Source: DASPNH01 sp035626675 (lineage in GTDB: Bacteria; Desulfobacterota; Binatia; UBA1149; CAITLU01). Taken from it: a stretch of 64,000 nt of DNA. Positions 1 through 8,133 of this stretch are shown one piece after another. Under the pieces are notes generated by a model. It saw only the letters and a list, made by a program, of their open reading frames with translations, was not told the DNA's origin and ran no database searches. Within the stretch, counting starts at the first letter, position 1, and the number at the start of each line of letters is the position of its first letter. The DNA is taken from NCBI GenBank assembly GCA_035626675.1, contig DASPNH010000207.1, positions 1 to 64,000 on the forward strand, read 5' to 3'. The position numbers and the translations under genes were made by a program.

Positions 1-863
1 GGCGTTGCGACGACTGGGCCGATTACGTTCGCGGCCTCACTGCGACGCTTGCGAGTGACGGCCATCGGTTCCCAGGTTTCGATCTGCGCCTGACCAGCCA
101 GGTTCCGGTCGGCAGCGGGCTGTCTTCGAGCGCGGCACTGGAAGTCGCCGTGCTGCGCGCGCTGCGCGAGCTGGCGGCCCTGCCCATCGACGACGTCGAG
201 ATCGCGCGCATCGGCCAGCGCGTCGAGAACGAATTCGTCGGCGCGCGCGTCGGCATCATGGACCAGATGGCGGCCAGCGTCGGGGACGAGCGTTGCGCCA
301 TCCATCTGGACACGGTCTCGCTGGCTTTCGAGAAGGTCGCCATGCCCGCAGAATGCGAGCTCGCCGTGATCGATACCGGCGTCAAGCACGCGCACGCCGG
401 CGGCGGCTACAACGAGCGTCGCAGTCAGTGCGAGGCGGCGGCGCGCCGTCTCGGCGTGCGTTTCCTGGCCGAGATCACGCCGCAGGATCTGCACCGTCTG
501 GCCGCGCTGCCGGAGACGGAAAAAAGGCGCGCGCGTCACGTCGTCACCGAGCATGCGCGCGTAGCCGAAACCGTCGCGGCGCTGCGCTCGGGCGATCTGC
601 CGGCAGTGGGCCGCCTGTTCTACGAGTCGCATCGATCGCTGCGCGACGATTTCGAAGTGTCGGTGGACCAGCTCGACTTTCTCGTCGAGGCTGCGGCGGC
701 GCAGGAAGGAGTCTTCGGCGCACGCATGACGGGCGGAGGGTTCGGAGGCTCCGTGGTGGTTGTGGCCGAGAGCGGCAGGGCGCGTCAGGTCGCGAGCACG
801 ATTCTGGCCGCGTACGCCGCCGAGTTTCCGCAATGCACGGGAACGCTTCGGGTACCGGCATGA
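1..863 (+). CDS. galK: Galactokinase, C-terminal part (5' truncated by window edge)
   Basis: Galactokinase phosphorylates alpha-D-galactose at C1 with ATP in the cytoplasmic Leloir pathway. The reading frame is open from base 3, so the N-terminus (galactose-recognition motif) lies outside the window; about 286 residues are visible. Seen: the GHMP-kinase ATP loop VGSGLSSSAALE near bases 108-143, the substrate segment with DQMAASVG near base 260, and the third GHMP motif TGGGFGGS near bases 730-753. These three motifs in this order fit GalK better than mevalonate or homoserine kinases, because the DQMA(A/S) segment is typical of GalK. It ends 82 bases before the next gene on the same strand. 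Confidence 0.9.
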   Translation, partial: RCDDWADYVRGLTATLASDGHRFPGFDLRLTSQVPVGSGLSSSAALEVAVLRALRELAALPIDDVEIARIGQRVENEFVGARVGIMDQMAASVGDERCAIHLDTVSLAFEKVAMPAECELAVIDTGVKHAHAGGGYNERRSQCEAAARRLGVRFLAEITPQDLHRLAALPETEKRRARHVVTEHARVAETVAALRSGDLPAVGRLFYESHRSLRDDFEVSVDQLDFLVEAAAAQEGVFGARMTGGGFGGSVVVVAESGRARQVASTILAAYAAEFPQCTGTLRVPA

Positions 864-945
864 ACGGCGCGCGATCCGGCAGTCGCAGGACGTGCGCCGA
901 ATGCGGCGCGGAGCCAATGCCGAGGTGCGTAGCTCGGGTGCCGGC

Positions 946-2028
946 ATGAACGAGATTGCGCGCAAGCTCGACATCGTACGGACGGCGATACGCGAGAACG
1001 ATCTCGGCGGCGTCCGCCTTCGCGGCAGCGACTGGTACGCGTGGGCGACCGCCGGCGCATCCAACGTGGTCCTGACGGCCGCCGAGACCGGCATCGCCGA
1101 GGTCCTGATCACCGCCGAGCAGGCCGTGATCGTCACCGACGTCATCGAAGCGCCGCGGCTGCAGAGCGAAGGGTTCCCGGACGGCTTCACGAGCTGGAGC
1201 CACGCCTGGCAGCAGGCGGCGCTGCGCGAGCAGTTCGTCGCCGATGCTGCCGGCGGCCGGGATGTCGCCAGCGACCGGCCTTTGCCAGGCGAACGAGAGC
1301 TTCCGCTACGGCTCCAGCTCGCCAAGCTCAGCCTGACCCCCGAGGAGATGGCCCGCTACCGCACGCTTTCGTGCGAAGCCGCCGCTGCCATGACCGCCAG
1401 CCTCGAAGCTGCCCGGCCGCACTGGAGCGAGAACGAGCTAGCCGCCAGCTGTGCAGGTGCGCTGATGGCCGCGGGCATCGAGCCGCTGCTCGTGCAGGCA
1501 GGCGGCGACGAGAGACTGGCGCGTTTCCGGCACCTGCTTCCCACCGCCGCGGCGCTCGGCTCGCGCGCGATGCTGGCGATCTGCGCGCGGCGACACGGGC
1601 TGGTCGCCAGTGCCACGCGATTCGTCTACTTCCGCACGCCGACGCCGGCCGAGGAAAAGCAGAAGCACGATCTGGCGCGGATCGAGGCCGCGTGCTGGAA
1701 CGCTGCCGCTCCCGGCCGCACGCTGGCGTCGGTCTACGAAGCGCTGGCCGCGGCCTACCTGAGCAGCGGCCACGGCGCGGAGATCGACCGTCATCATCAG
1801 GGAGGACTGGCGGGATATCGCGCGCGCGAGGCGATTGCGGCGCCCGGGCTGGAGCTGCAGATTCCGCAGCGTTGCGCGATGGCATGGAACCCCAGCCTGA
1901 CGGGAGCCAAGATCGAGGACACGGTCGCAGGCGATGCCGGTGGCATCGAGGTGCTTACCGTGGACCCTGCCTGGCCGAGCTTCGAGCACGGCCGGCACGC
2001 CCGGCCGGACTTCCTGGTGCGGCCCTAG
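946..2028 (+). CDS. M24 (creatinase/aminopeptidase-fold) family protein, probably lacking metal ligands
   Basis: A 360-residue protein with the two-domain layout of M24 proteins: a creatinase-like N-terminal domain and a pita-bread C-terminal half. The C-terminal half shows the HHQGGLAGYRAREAI segment and a final NPSLTGAKIEDT strand, which usually holds the last glutamate. Where catalytic M24 enzymes have D-x-G...S-D-x-T-R, this protein reads AICARRHGLVASATR, so both metal-binding aspartates appear to be missing; it may bind rather than cleave substrate. Start chosen at ATG 946; ATG 901 in the same frame is an alternative. The stop overlaps the stop of the convergent cupin gene by four bases. 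Family is fairly sure, function unknown. Confidence 0.75.
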   Translation: MNEIARKLDIVRTAIRENDLGGVRLRGSDWYAWATAGASNVVLTAAETGIAEVLITAEQAVIVTDVIEAPRLQSEGFPDGFTSWSHAWQQAALREQFVADAAGGRDVASDRPLPGERELPLRLQLAKLSLTPEEMARYRTLSCEAAAAMTASLEAARPHWSENELAASCAGALMAAGIEPLLVQAGGDERLARFRHLLPTAAALGSRAMLAICARRHGLVASATRFVYFRTPTPAEEKQKHDLARIEAACWNAAAPGRTLASVYEALAAAYLSSGHGAEIDRHHQGGLAGYRAREAIAAPGLELQIPQRCAMAWNPSLTGAKIEDTVAGDAGGIEVLTVDPAWPSFEHGRHARPDFLVRP

Positions 2029-2399
2029 CGCGGAGCCGGCACGCTCTGGCTGTCGCCTGCCAGCGACGGCCATCGCACCGTCACGATCGTCGATTCCTCC
2101 TCTGCCACCCAGTGATGGGGCACGCCTGCTGCCCACAGCACGTAGTCGCCCTGCTCGCACAGCACGACGTCACCGCCAGCGAAGCTTACGCGGAAGCGAC
2201 CCGAGATCAGGATCGAGATCGTGGTGGCGGTGCGGTTGCGGCTCCACGCCGGACGCGTGTCACCGGCCGGATGCGTAGCCCACTTCACTTCGACGTCGGT
2301 CGTGAAGCGCAGATCGCCACCATCACCGAAGAAGTGGCCGACGAACCATCCGCGCTCCCCGGCATCGTCCTTTCGGCAGTTGCCCGAGACGAAATCCAT
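2025..2399 (-). CDS. Small single-domain cupin protein
   Basis: A 124-residue protein that is essentially one cupin beta-barrel. The first half contains SILISGRFRVSF and the second GDYVLWAAGVPHHW, matching the conserved G...P-H-x cupin strands; HH would supply metal ligands. No signal peptide or second domain is seen, so a cytosolic sensing, isomerase or dioxygenase-like role is possible but cannot be chosen from sequence. The start ATG at 2399 is preferred over an upstream in-frame ATG because TGGAGA lies just upstream and because upstream codons run into the terminator hairpin of the neighbouring gene. Confidence 0.75.
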   Translation of the reverse strand: MDFVSGNCRKDDAGERGWFVGHFFGDGGDLRFTTDVEVKWATHPAGDTRPAWSRNRTATTISILISGRFRVSFAGGDVVLCEQGDYVLWAAGVPHHWVAEEESTIVTVRWPSLAGDSQSVPAPR

Positions 2400-2411
2400 G
2401 CGTGGCGTTCT

Positions 2412-2451
2412 CCAAAAGAAAGGGCCGGCTCTCGTCGAGAGCCGGCCCCTT
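2412..2451 (-). terminator. Rho-independent terminator of the secreted cysteine-rich gene
   Basis: A perfect 12-bp stem (2422-2433 pairing with 2437-2448, GGGCCGGCTCTC) closes a three-base loop. Read on the minus strand it is followed by the T-rich stretch TTTCTTTT (complement of 2412-2421). It lies 37 bases downstream of the stop of the gene at 2488-3996 and just upstream of the cupin start. Confidence 0.85.
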
Positions 2452-2487
2452 GTCATGCGGCCTGCGAGCGGGAAGCTCGCGTGCCGG

Positions 2488-3996
2488 TTATGGGATGCCG
2501 ATCAGCAGCGGCGCGTGGATCAGCTCGCCGCTGTCGCGGAGCTGGACGCGCTTGCGGCCGCCCAGGATCGCGCCCGACCACTGCACGCGCTCTTCGAGCG
2601 AGAGCTTGCCGTCGGGGCAGATGATGGTGCCCGCACCGACGACTTCCTCGCCGATCTTGCACTTGCCGTGGCCCACGAACAGGACGTGCGAGGGCTGGGT
2701 TCCGTTGGTCAGCAGGATCTGGCTCTGGAAGCGCACGTCGAACTTCTTCTCGATGCGCAACACGAAGATCGTGTTGGGATTGCCCCCGCCGTTCAGCTCG
2801 ATGGTGGCGTTGTTGCCCGTCAGCAGGCGCTCGAAGTCGATGACGTTGAGTCCGCCCGGAACGGTGGCGTTGATGACCAGGGTCTGGTTGCCCTTGACCT
2901 TGACGTCACCGCGGTCCTCGGTGGCCGGCAGCGCGTCGGCCGCTGCCGCACCGCTGTCGACGTCGCTCTGCGCGTCGTCGCAGTCCTCCACGCGCGGGCT
3001 GTTGCCCGTGGTGTCGTAATCCGGGCTCGGATTGCCGTTGGCCGTGGTACCGCCGGGGACCTCGTCGGTGTTCAGGCCCGGCAGCAGCGTGCCGCGAGGC
3101 TTGCCGACCACCGAGGCGCCGTCGGTGATGACGTCGCCGCTGACCGTGGCCGCCGCCGCGAAGGTGATGCCCTTGCCGCTGGTGGCCACCGAGACGATGT
3201 CGCCGTCGATGTCGGTCGAGTCGCCGATGCGGTCCGTGTCGCCGCAGATGTCGCCGGTGACGCTGGCGTTGCCGCGCACGCGCGACTGGACGTTCTTGTC
3301 CGGGTCGCCGCCGACCATCACCCATTCGCAGGCAGCGGGGACGAGCACGCCTTCGCCGACGCAGGTGCCGGTCTGGCACGTGTCGCCGAGGGTGCAGACC
3401 TCACCGTCGTCGCACGCAACGGCGTTCTGCGGCGTGCAGACGGAAACGCCGCCGCCGATGGCGCCGTCGATGCCGACGATGGTCGATGAGGTCGGCTCGA
3501 TGCAGTCGTAGCACTCCTCTTCCTGGCAGTCGCTGTCGCAGCCGTCACCGTCGGCGGTGTCGGCGTCGTCGCACTCCTCGCCGCCCTCGCGGCTGCCGTT
3601 GCCGCAAATCGAGCAGGTCGTGGGCGAGCAGGTCGTGGCGTCGCCCTGGTAGACGCCCTGACAGCCTGCCTCCGTGGACACGAAGCAATCGCCGAACGCG
3701 CAGCATGCGCCGATGTCGGGAATGGTGGTGCTGGTCGTGGTGGACTCAAAGGGCGGCAGCGTCGTCGAGGATGCCGAACAGGTGCCCGGAATCGAGCAGT
3801 TCGTGAAATCGCCCTGGTAGGTGCCGCCGGTGCACTGGCCGGGGCCGACGACGTTCTGGCAGCCGCCGGCAGCGAAACAGCAGGCGCCGGTGATCTCGGC
3901 GGCCGAGATGGACGGAGCGGTCATGGAAACGAGACCAAGCGCTACGGCAAAAACGCCGGTCCGCGCCGAAATGCGAAGAACATCCGATCTGGACAT
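2488..3996 (-). CDS. Secreted cysteine-rich protein with Myxococcus-type disulfide repeat and ice-binding-like C-terminal domain
   Basis: A 502-residue exported protein. Residues 1 to about 33 form a signal peptide (basic start, hydrophobic core, cleavage near ISAAE). It is followed by two copies of an ACCF.GGC...C.G.YQGD.T.C motif, joined by a Thr/Ser-rich linker, then CGNGSREGGEECDD, the Myxococcus-type disulfide repeat, and another cysteine-rich segment. The last ~250 residues are acidic and beta-rich; strands such as NTIFVLRI, HVLFVGHG and VQWSGAILGG resemble the DUF3494 ice-binding-like beta-helix often found in extracellular adhesins. Start ATG 3996 has GGGGG upstream. A surface adhesion role is inferred; substrate unknown. 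Confidence 0.8.
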   Translation of the reverse strand: MSRSDVLRISARTGVFAVALGLVSMTAPSISAAEITGACCFAAGGCQNVVGPGQCTGGTYQGDFTNCSIPGTCSASSTTLPPFESTTTSTTIPDIGACCAFGDCFVSTEAGCQGVYQGDATTCSPTTCSICGNGSREGGEECDDADTADGDGCDSDCQEEECYDCIEPTSSTIVGIDGAIGGGVSVCTPQNAVACDDGEVCTLGDTCQTGTCVGEGVLVPAACEWVMVGGDPDKNVQSRVRGNASVTGDICGDTDRIGDSTDIDGDIVSVATSGKGITFAAAATVSGDVITDGASVVGKPRGTLLPGLNTDEVPGGTTANGNPSPDYDTTGNSPRVEDCDDAQSDVDSGAAAADALPATEDRGDVKVKGNQTLVINATVPGGLNVIDFERLLTGNNATIELNGGGNPNTIFVLRIEKKFDVRFQSQILLTNGTQPSHVLFVGHGKCKIGEEVVGAGTIICPDGKLSLEERVQWSGAILGGRKRVQLRDSGELIHAPLLIGIP

Positions 3997-4140
3997 GTAA
4001 AAACCCCCAATGCTGATGCCGGGCGCTGCCCGGGTTGGTTCTCGCGGCCGACGCCGTCGCTCGGCGGCCGGAGTTGGGACAACGTAACGGCTTTGGCAAA
4101 AACGAGCAACGGGTTGCGCCGGTTGGCCGGCATGCGCGGG

Positions 4141-4541
4141 ACGGGCCATCGGCTGCGTTGCCGGCCCGGGGGCGCTCCCGGTTGGCGGACACGCGCGCAG
4201 CGGCAGGTTGCTGCGTTGCCCGGCCGGTCCTTCGCTGCGGCTACAGGAGGTACGCCTGCGCTCGTCTGCGGGCCGGGCGCCTTGCCACCAGGCCGTTGCG
4301 CGCGCTCCGATGCGACGTTGCGCGGGACCGAAAAGATGTGGATCGAGGAGAGGTTCGGCGGTCTGCCCGGCCTTTGAGCCGTCATTCAGTACAGCAGGAG
4401 GGCTGTCCTGCCCAGCCGTCACGCACCGCGCCGTCCCTTCGGACCGCGCGCAACGGGTCAACCGCAAGACGCGGCCCGAGAAGCGAGCGCAGGCGTACGC
4501 CGCGGGCAGCGCCCGGGCCGGCAATGCCGCCGATGGCCCGT
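4141..4541. repeat. Inverted repeat pair in a 588-bp gene-free segment (3997-4584)
   Basis: No convincing gene was found between 3997 and 4584. Bases 4141-4170 match the reverse complement of 4512-4541 at 28 of 30 positions; 4250-4264 match the reverse complement of 4484-4498 at all 15 positions; and 4293-4310 are nearly matched by 4439-4457. The blocks keep their order in both arms, but the left arm carries about 66 extra bases between the first two blocks. This looks like two diverged copies of one repeat unit facing each other, as in a REP-type or miniature inverted-repeat element. No transposase is nearby. Confidence 0.6.
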
Positions 4542-4584
4542 TGCGCGCGCGTCCGCGCCGCAAAAGGCCAACGCCCGGGGTCAC

Positions 4585-6216
4585 CTAGACGTAGATGCCG
4601 CCGCCGAAGTCGAAATCTCGGCGAATCATCACGTTGATGCATGCCGCCTTGCCGCTGGCATAGGCGCGCTCCAGGGCCGGGCGGATCTCGTGCGGCTCGG
4701 TTACCAGCTCGCCGTAGCCGCCCAGGGCCTCGACGACCTTGTCGTAGCGGGTCGGGGCCAGCTCGGTGGCCACCAGGCGCTCGCGGCCGTACATCATCAC
4801 CTGCGGGCGCATCATCTGTCCCCAGGCCGCGTCGTTGCCGATGATGCCGACGATGGGAAGATTGTGACGGATGGCGGTGTCGTACTCGAAGCCGTTCAGG
4901 CCGAAGCTGCCGTCGCCGTAGATGATGAGCACGCGCTTGTCGGGGTGCGCGAGCTGGGCGGCCAGGGCAAAGGGCATGCCCACGCCGAGGGTTCCCAGCG
5001 GGCCCGGATCCATCCACAGCCCGTTCTTCGGAATCGGCACGACCTTGGCGGCCTTGGCCACGATGTCGCCGCCGTCGCCGATCAGGATCATGTCGTCGGA
5101 GACGAAGTCGGCGATCTCCTTGCAAAGGCGAAGCGGATCGACGGGCACCTCATCAGAAGTCAGCTGGCTGGCAAGAGCTTCTTCCTCGGCCACTTCCTTG
5201 GCGCGCCACTCGTCGACCACGCTCTGGAAGCTGAGCTTGATGCCGTCCTTTTCCATCACCTCGAGCATGGTCTCGAAGATCAGGCCGATGTTGCCGACCA
5301 GTCCGACGTCGGCACGGCGGTTCTGTCCCACCAGCGTCGCATCCAGATCCATCTGGATGATCTTGGCGTGCGCGGGAATCGATTTTCCGAAGCGCATGCG
5401 GAAATCCAGGAGCGATCCGGCCAGCAGCACGCAGTCGGTCAGCTCCATGTAGTCGCGGCGCGTGCGGTTGAAGAAGTAGGGCGAGTCGTGCGGCACCGTG
5501 CCGCGGCCCATGCCGTTGGTGTAGCAGGGGATCTTCGTCGCCTGCAGGAAACGATTGAGCGCGCCCGCGCCATCCGACCACTTCACACCGGTGCCGGCCA
5601 TGACCATGGGCATCCTGGCCTCTTTCAGCATCATCACCGCTTCGCGGATCAGGCGCTCTTCGGGACGAAGCCGCGGCGGTGCCATCGGCTCGGGGCAGTA
5701 GGCCGTCTCCATGTTGACGGGGCCGCCGAGCACGTCGATGGGGACCTCGAGGTAGGACGGGCCCGGATTGCCCGAGAGCGCGTAGCGGATGGCTTCCTCC
5801 GTGAACTCGCCGAGCCGATCGGGCGCGTAACACGCGTTGGCCCACTTGGTGATCGGCCGCATGACCGAGATGTGATCCATTTCCTGCAGCGAGCCGCGGC
5901 GAAGGTTGACCAGAGGTCCCTGGCCGCCGAAGACGAGAATCGGCGAGTTGGCGCGCCAGGCATTGGCGATGCCGGTGACGCCGTCGGTGGCGCCGGGTCC
6001 GGCGGTCAGAATGGCCACGCCGACGCGACCGGGATGCAGGCGCGCCCAGGCATCGGCTGCGTGCACGGCGGCCTGCTCGTGGCGCACGTCGATGACGCGG
6101 ATGCCTTCGTTCAGGCAGCCGTCGTAGATGGCCATGACATGGCCGCCCGAGAGCGTGAATACACAGTCCACTCCCGCCTTCTTCAAGGCGCGCGCGACGA
6201 GCTTTCCACCGTCCAT
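4585..6216 (-). CDS. Thiamine-diphosphate enzyme of the acetolactate synthase family
   Basis: A 543-residue protein with the three-domain layout of TPP-dependent decarboxylases and ligases. The N-terminal domain has GGHVMAIYDG and the activating glutamate in DVRHEQAA (about residue 47), followed by TAGPGATDGVTG. The central domain binds nucleotide in many relatives. The C-terminal TPP motif begins GDGSFGLNGFEYDT and ends near GNDAAWGQ. Acetolactate synthase, oxalyl-CoA decarboxylase and 2-hydroxyacyl-CoA lyase share this fold; no small ilvN subunit lies beside it, so a biosynthetic role is not supported by context. ATG 6216 is chosen because AGAGGGA lies at good spacing. The promoter region is shared with the divergent riboswitch unit. 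Confidence 0.85.
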   Translation of the reverse strand: MDGGKLVARALKKAGVDCVFTLSGGHVMAIYDGCLNEGIRVIDVRHEQAAVHAADAWARLHPGRVGVAILTAGPGATDGVTGIANAWRANSPILVFGGQGPLVNLRRGSLQEMDHISVMRPITKWANACYAPDRLGEFTEEAIRYALSGNPGPSYLEVPIDVLGGPVNMETAYCPEPMAPPRLRPEERLIREAVMMLKEARMPMVMAGTGVKWSDGAGALNRFLQATKIPCYTNGMGRGTVPHDSPYFFNRTRRDYMELTDCVLLAGSLLDFRMRFGKSIPAHAKIIQMDLDATLVGQNRRADVGLVGNIGLIFETMLEVMEKDGIKLSFQSVVDEWRAKEVAEEEALASQLTSDEVPVDPLRLCKEIADFVSDDMILIGDGGDIVAKAAKVVPIPKNGLWMDPGPLGTLGVGMPFALAAQLAHPDKRVLIIYGDGSFGLNGFEYDTAIRHNLPIVGIIGNDAAWGQMMRPQVMMYGRERLVATELAPTRYDKVVEALGGYGELVTEPHEIRPALERAYASGKAACINVMIRRDFDFGGGIYV

Positions 6217-6338
6217 GAATCGTCCCTCTGTGTCGGTCGTGCCGCGCAGCGCGCAGCGTGTGTGGCCGCTGCCGGCACGGCAGGGCGCCACGTCGTATAC
6301 CTGCCGAGACCGTGAAGGCAAAGCCGCCTTCGCATGCG

Positions 6339-6367
6339 TTGACATGCCCGCAACGGGCGCCTAGTTT
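6339..6367 (+). promoter_or_regulatory. Sigma70-type promoter of the cobalamin riboswitch transcript
   Basis: TTGACA at 6339-6344 is a perfect -35 box. A 17-base spacer follows, then TAGTTT at 6362-6367 as a weak -10 box. Transcription would begin near 6374, exactly where the first helix of the riboswitch starts, which supports the call. Confidence 0.65.
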
Positions 6368-6373
6368 GCGTGC

Positions 6374-6565
6374 GCGAGCCGTTACGTGGACGGGCCGGCG
6401 CTCTTCGAAGAGCACCGAAACGTCACGCCGGGAACGAGGTGAAAGGCCTCGACTGCCCCGCAACTGTATGGGGTTACGAACGCCGCACGATGCCACTGGG
6501 CCGCAAGGCCCGGGAAGGCGCGGCAAGTAGGACAAGCCCCGAGTCAGGATACCGGTGAGGCTCGC
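6374..6565 (+). promoter_or_regulatory. Cobalamin (vitamin B12) riboswitch
   Basis: The aptamer shows the conserved elements in order: GGGAACGAGGTGAAAGGC near 6430, CCGCAACTGT near 6458, GCCACTGG near 6492, GGGAAGGCG near 6512, and GAGTCAGGATACC at 6541-6553, the B12 box. The closing helix is visible as GCGAGCC (6374-6380) pairing with GGCTCGC (6559-6565). Adenosyl- or methylcobalamin binding normally lowers expression of the downstream gene; the next gene on this strand starts at 6712. Confidence 0.93.
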
Positions 6566-6649
6566 AGGGTTGTGCCTTCCGTGGGAGGAGGAACGACCGG
6601 GACCTGCGCCGCCTGCTTCCCGTCGTTTCGGAACCGGAATTCGCCGGAT

Positions 6650-6706
6650 CTCTCCTTGCTCGGTCGTGCCGCCTGAAGCCCGTTTCGGCGTGGGCCGAAA
6701 GGAGAG
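6650..6706 (+). promoter_or_regulatory. Possible RBS-sequestering hairpin (riboswitch expression platform)
   Basis: The ribosome binding site AAGGAGAG at 6699-6706, upstream of ATG 6712, is perfectly complementary to CTCTCCTT at 6650-6657. Between them lies a smaller hairpin, TTCGGC (6684-6689) with GCCGAA (6694-6699). No U-tract follows, so control of translation rather than transcription termination is the likelier mechanism. Confidence 0.5.
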
Positions 6707-6711
6707 CCATC

Positions 6712-8133
6712 ATGAATCGTCTCGTCCTCGCGGCGTCGGCCGCGATGTCGTTCGTTGCGTTTTCTTCGCATGCCACCGAGCCGGCGCCAGGTTACATCTA
6801 CGGCCGCAGCGTCCTGTCCGAGCTGACCGAAGGCTGCATCGCCGAAGGCAACGGCGGCGTCTACGTGGGCGTGGGTCCGATGCAGGCGTTTCCGCCGGCG
6901 CCGGCCACGCGCAGCATCCACTTCCTGACCGAGGGCGGGCAGGAGGTGATCGTGGCAACCGGGCTGAACGCGATCAGCGACTGCTGGTACGACCGCGAAT
7001 CCGACCTGCTCTACGTCACCGACAACGGCGGCAACTATGCCGGCGCCACCACCGGCGATACCGTCTTCGTCTTCGCCGGCGACGCGGTGGCCGACACGGC
7101 TGACGAAGGCAACGAGCTGCTGCCGCCAGGGTCGATCCCGTTCGCCTTCGGCATCACTCCGCTGGACGGCAATCTGCTGATCACCGACGCGGCGGGCGCC
7201 GGCAATGGCAGCATCATCGAGGTCGACCTGTCGGCGAACCCGCCAGCGATGAGCACGTTCGCGGGCGGCTTCGACTACACGGGCGGCATCGTCCGCTTCG
7301 GCGAGCATCTTGCCGTGGCCGAGTCGCACGAAGGGACGTTCGACAACTCGCTGCACGAGTACGGCGAGAACGGCGCGTTCGTGCAGACCATCTCCGGCCC
7401 GACCTTCTCGCACGGCTCGATCGACGTGGCCGTCCTGCCCGACGGCGCCTTCGCCGTCACCGGCAACGACACCATCGTGCGCGTGCCGGTCACGGGATCG
7501 CCCTCGCCGCTGGTCACCGGGCTCGACGGCGGAGGAAGTTTTCCGGCCTACGGCGGCGGCGTCGACGTGCGACCGGATCAGCTGCGCGTCAGCTTCCTGG
7601 CGTCTTCCTTCAGCGGGGACGACGACGACAAGAGCGTGCATCGTCTGGTCCCGATCCAAACGCTGGTGCCGGGCAGGGGATCCGAGACCAGCGAGTGCGT
7701 GCACGAGTTCTATGGAGCCACGCTGGTCGAGACCGCTCCGGGCAGGCCTGCGAAGTTCGCGATCTGCGAGGACGGCGCCGCTTGCGATGCCGACGGCGCA
7801 GCCGACGGCGGCTGCACCTTCCCGGTGGGCCTGTGCGTCAACGTTCCCGACGACCGCTTCGCGGACTGCGACCCCGCCGGCATTTCCAACTTCCAGCTGG
7901 TCGCGTCCAGGCCTCAAGGGTCGCTGGTCGGCCAGGGGGCCATCTACCTGCAGAACAACTCGCCGATCACCGAGCCGACCTGCGTCTTCACCGACGGCAT
8001 CCGCATCGAGCTGCGCGCCGAGGGCACGCGGCCCGGCAAGGGCTTCGTCAAGGTGCGCGCCACCGCCAGCGGATCACCGACCCGCCACGATACCGACGTG
8101 CTGCGGATGGTGTGCGAGCCGGCGGCGGAATGA
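6712..8133 (+). CDS. Secreted propeller-like protein controlled by the B12 riboswitch
   Basis: A 473-residue exported protein with a signal peptide (first ~21 residues, cleavage near SSHATE). The body shows repeated beta-strand units of the kind found in propellers: GGVYVGVGP, DLLYVTDNGG, GNLLITDAAG, GEHLAVAESH and DGAFAVTGNDTIVRV, spaced about 40-60 residues apart. The last ~120 residues hold several cysteines (CEDGAACDADGAADGGC) and a beta-rich end. It sits directly behind a cobalamin riboswitch and overlaps the next gene by four bases (ATGA). By analogy with BtuG of Bacteroidetes, a surface beta-propeller that binds B12, a corrinoid-capture role is inferred; no sequence match to BtuG was tested. 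Confidence 0.8.
   Translation: MNRLVLAASAAMSFVAFSSHATEPAPGYIYGRSVLSELTEGCIAEGNGGVYVGVGPMQAFPPAPATRSIHFLTEGGQEVIVATGLNAISDCWYDRESDLLYVTDNGGNYAGATTGDTVFVFAGDAVADTADEGNELLPPGSIPFAFGITPLDGNLLITDAAGAGNGSIIEVDLSANPPAMSTFAGGFDYTGGIVRFGEHLAVAESHEGTFDNSLHEYGENGAFVQTISGPTFSHGSIDVAVLPDGAFAVTGNDTIVRVPVTGSPSPLVTGLDGGGSFPAYGGGVDVRPDQLRVSFLASSFSGDDDDKSVHRLVPIQTLVPGRGSETSECVHEFYGATLVETAPGRPAKFAICEDGAACDADGAADGGCTFPVGLCVNVPDDRFADCDPAGISNFQLVASRPQGSLVGQGAIYLQNNSPITEPTCVFTDGIRIELRAEGTRPGKGFVKVRATASGSPTRHDTDVLRMVCEPAAE

Noticed and set aside
860..949. Possible 29-residue CxxC microprotein between galK and the M24 gene
   Set aside because: No independent RBS and its end overlaps the next start; chance frame most likely.
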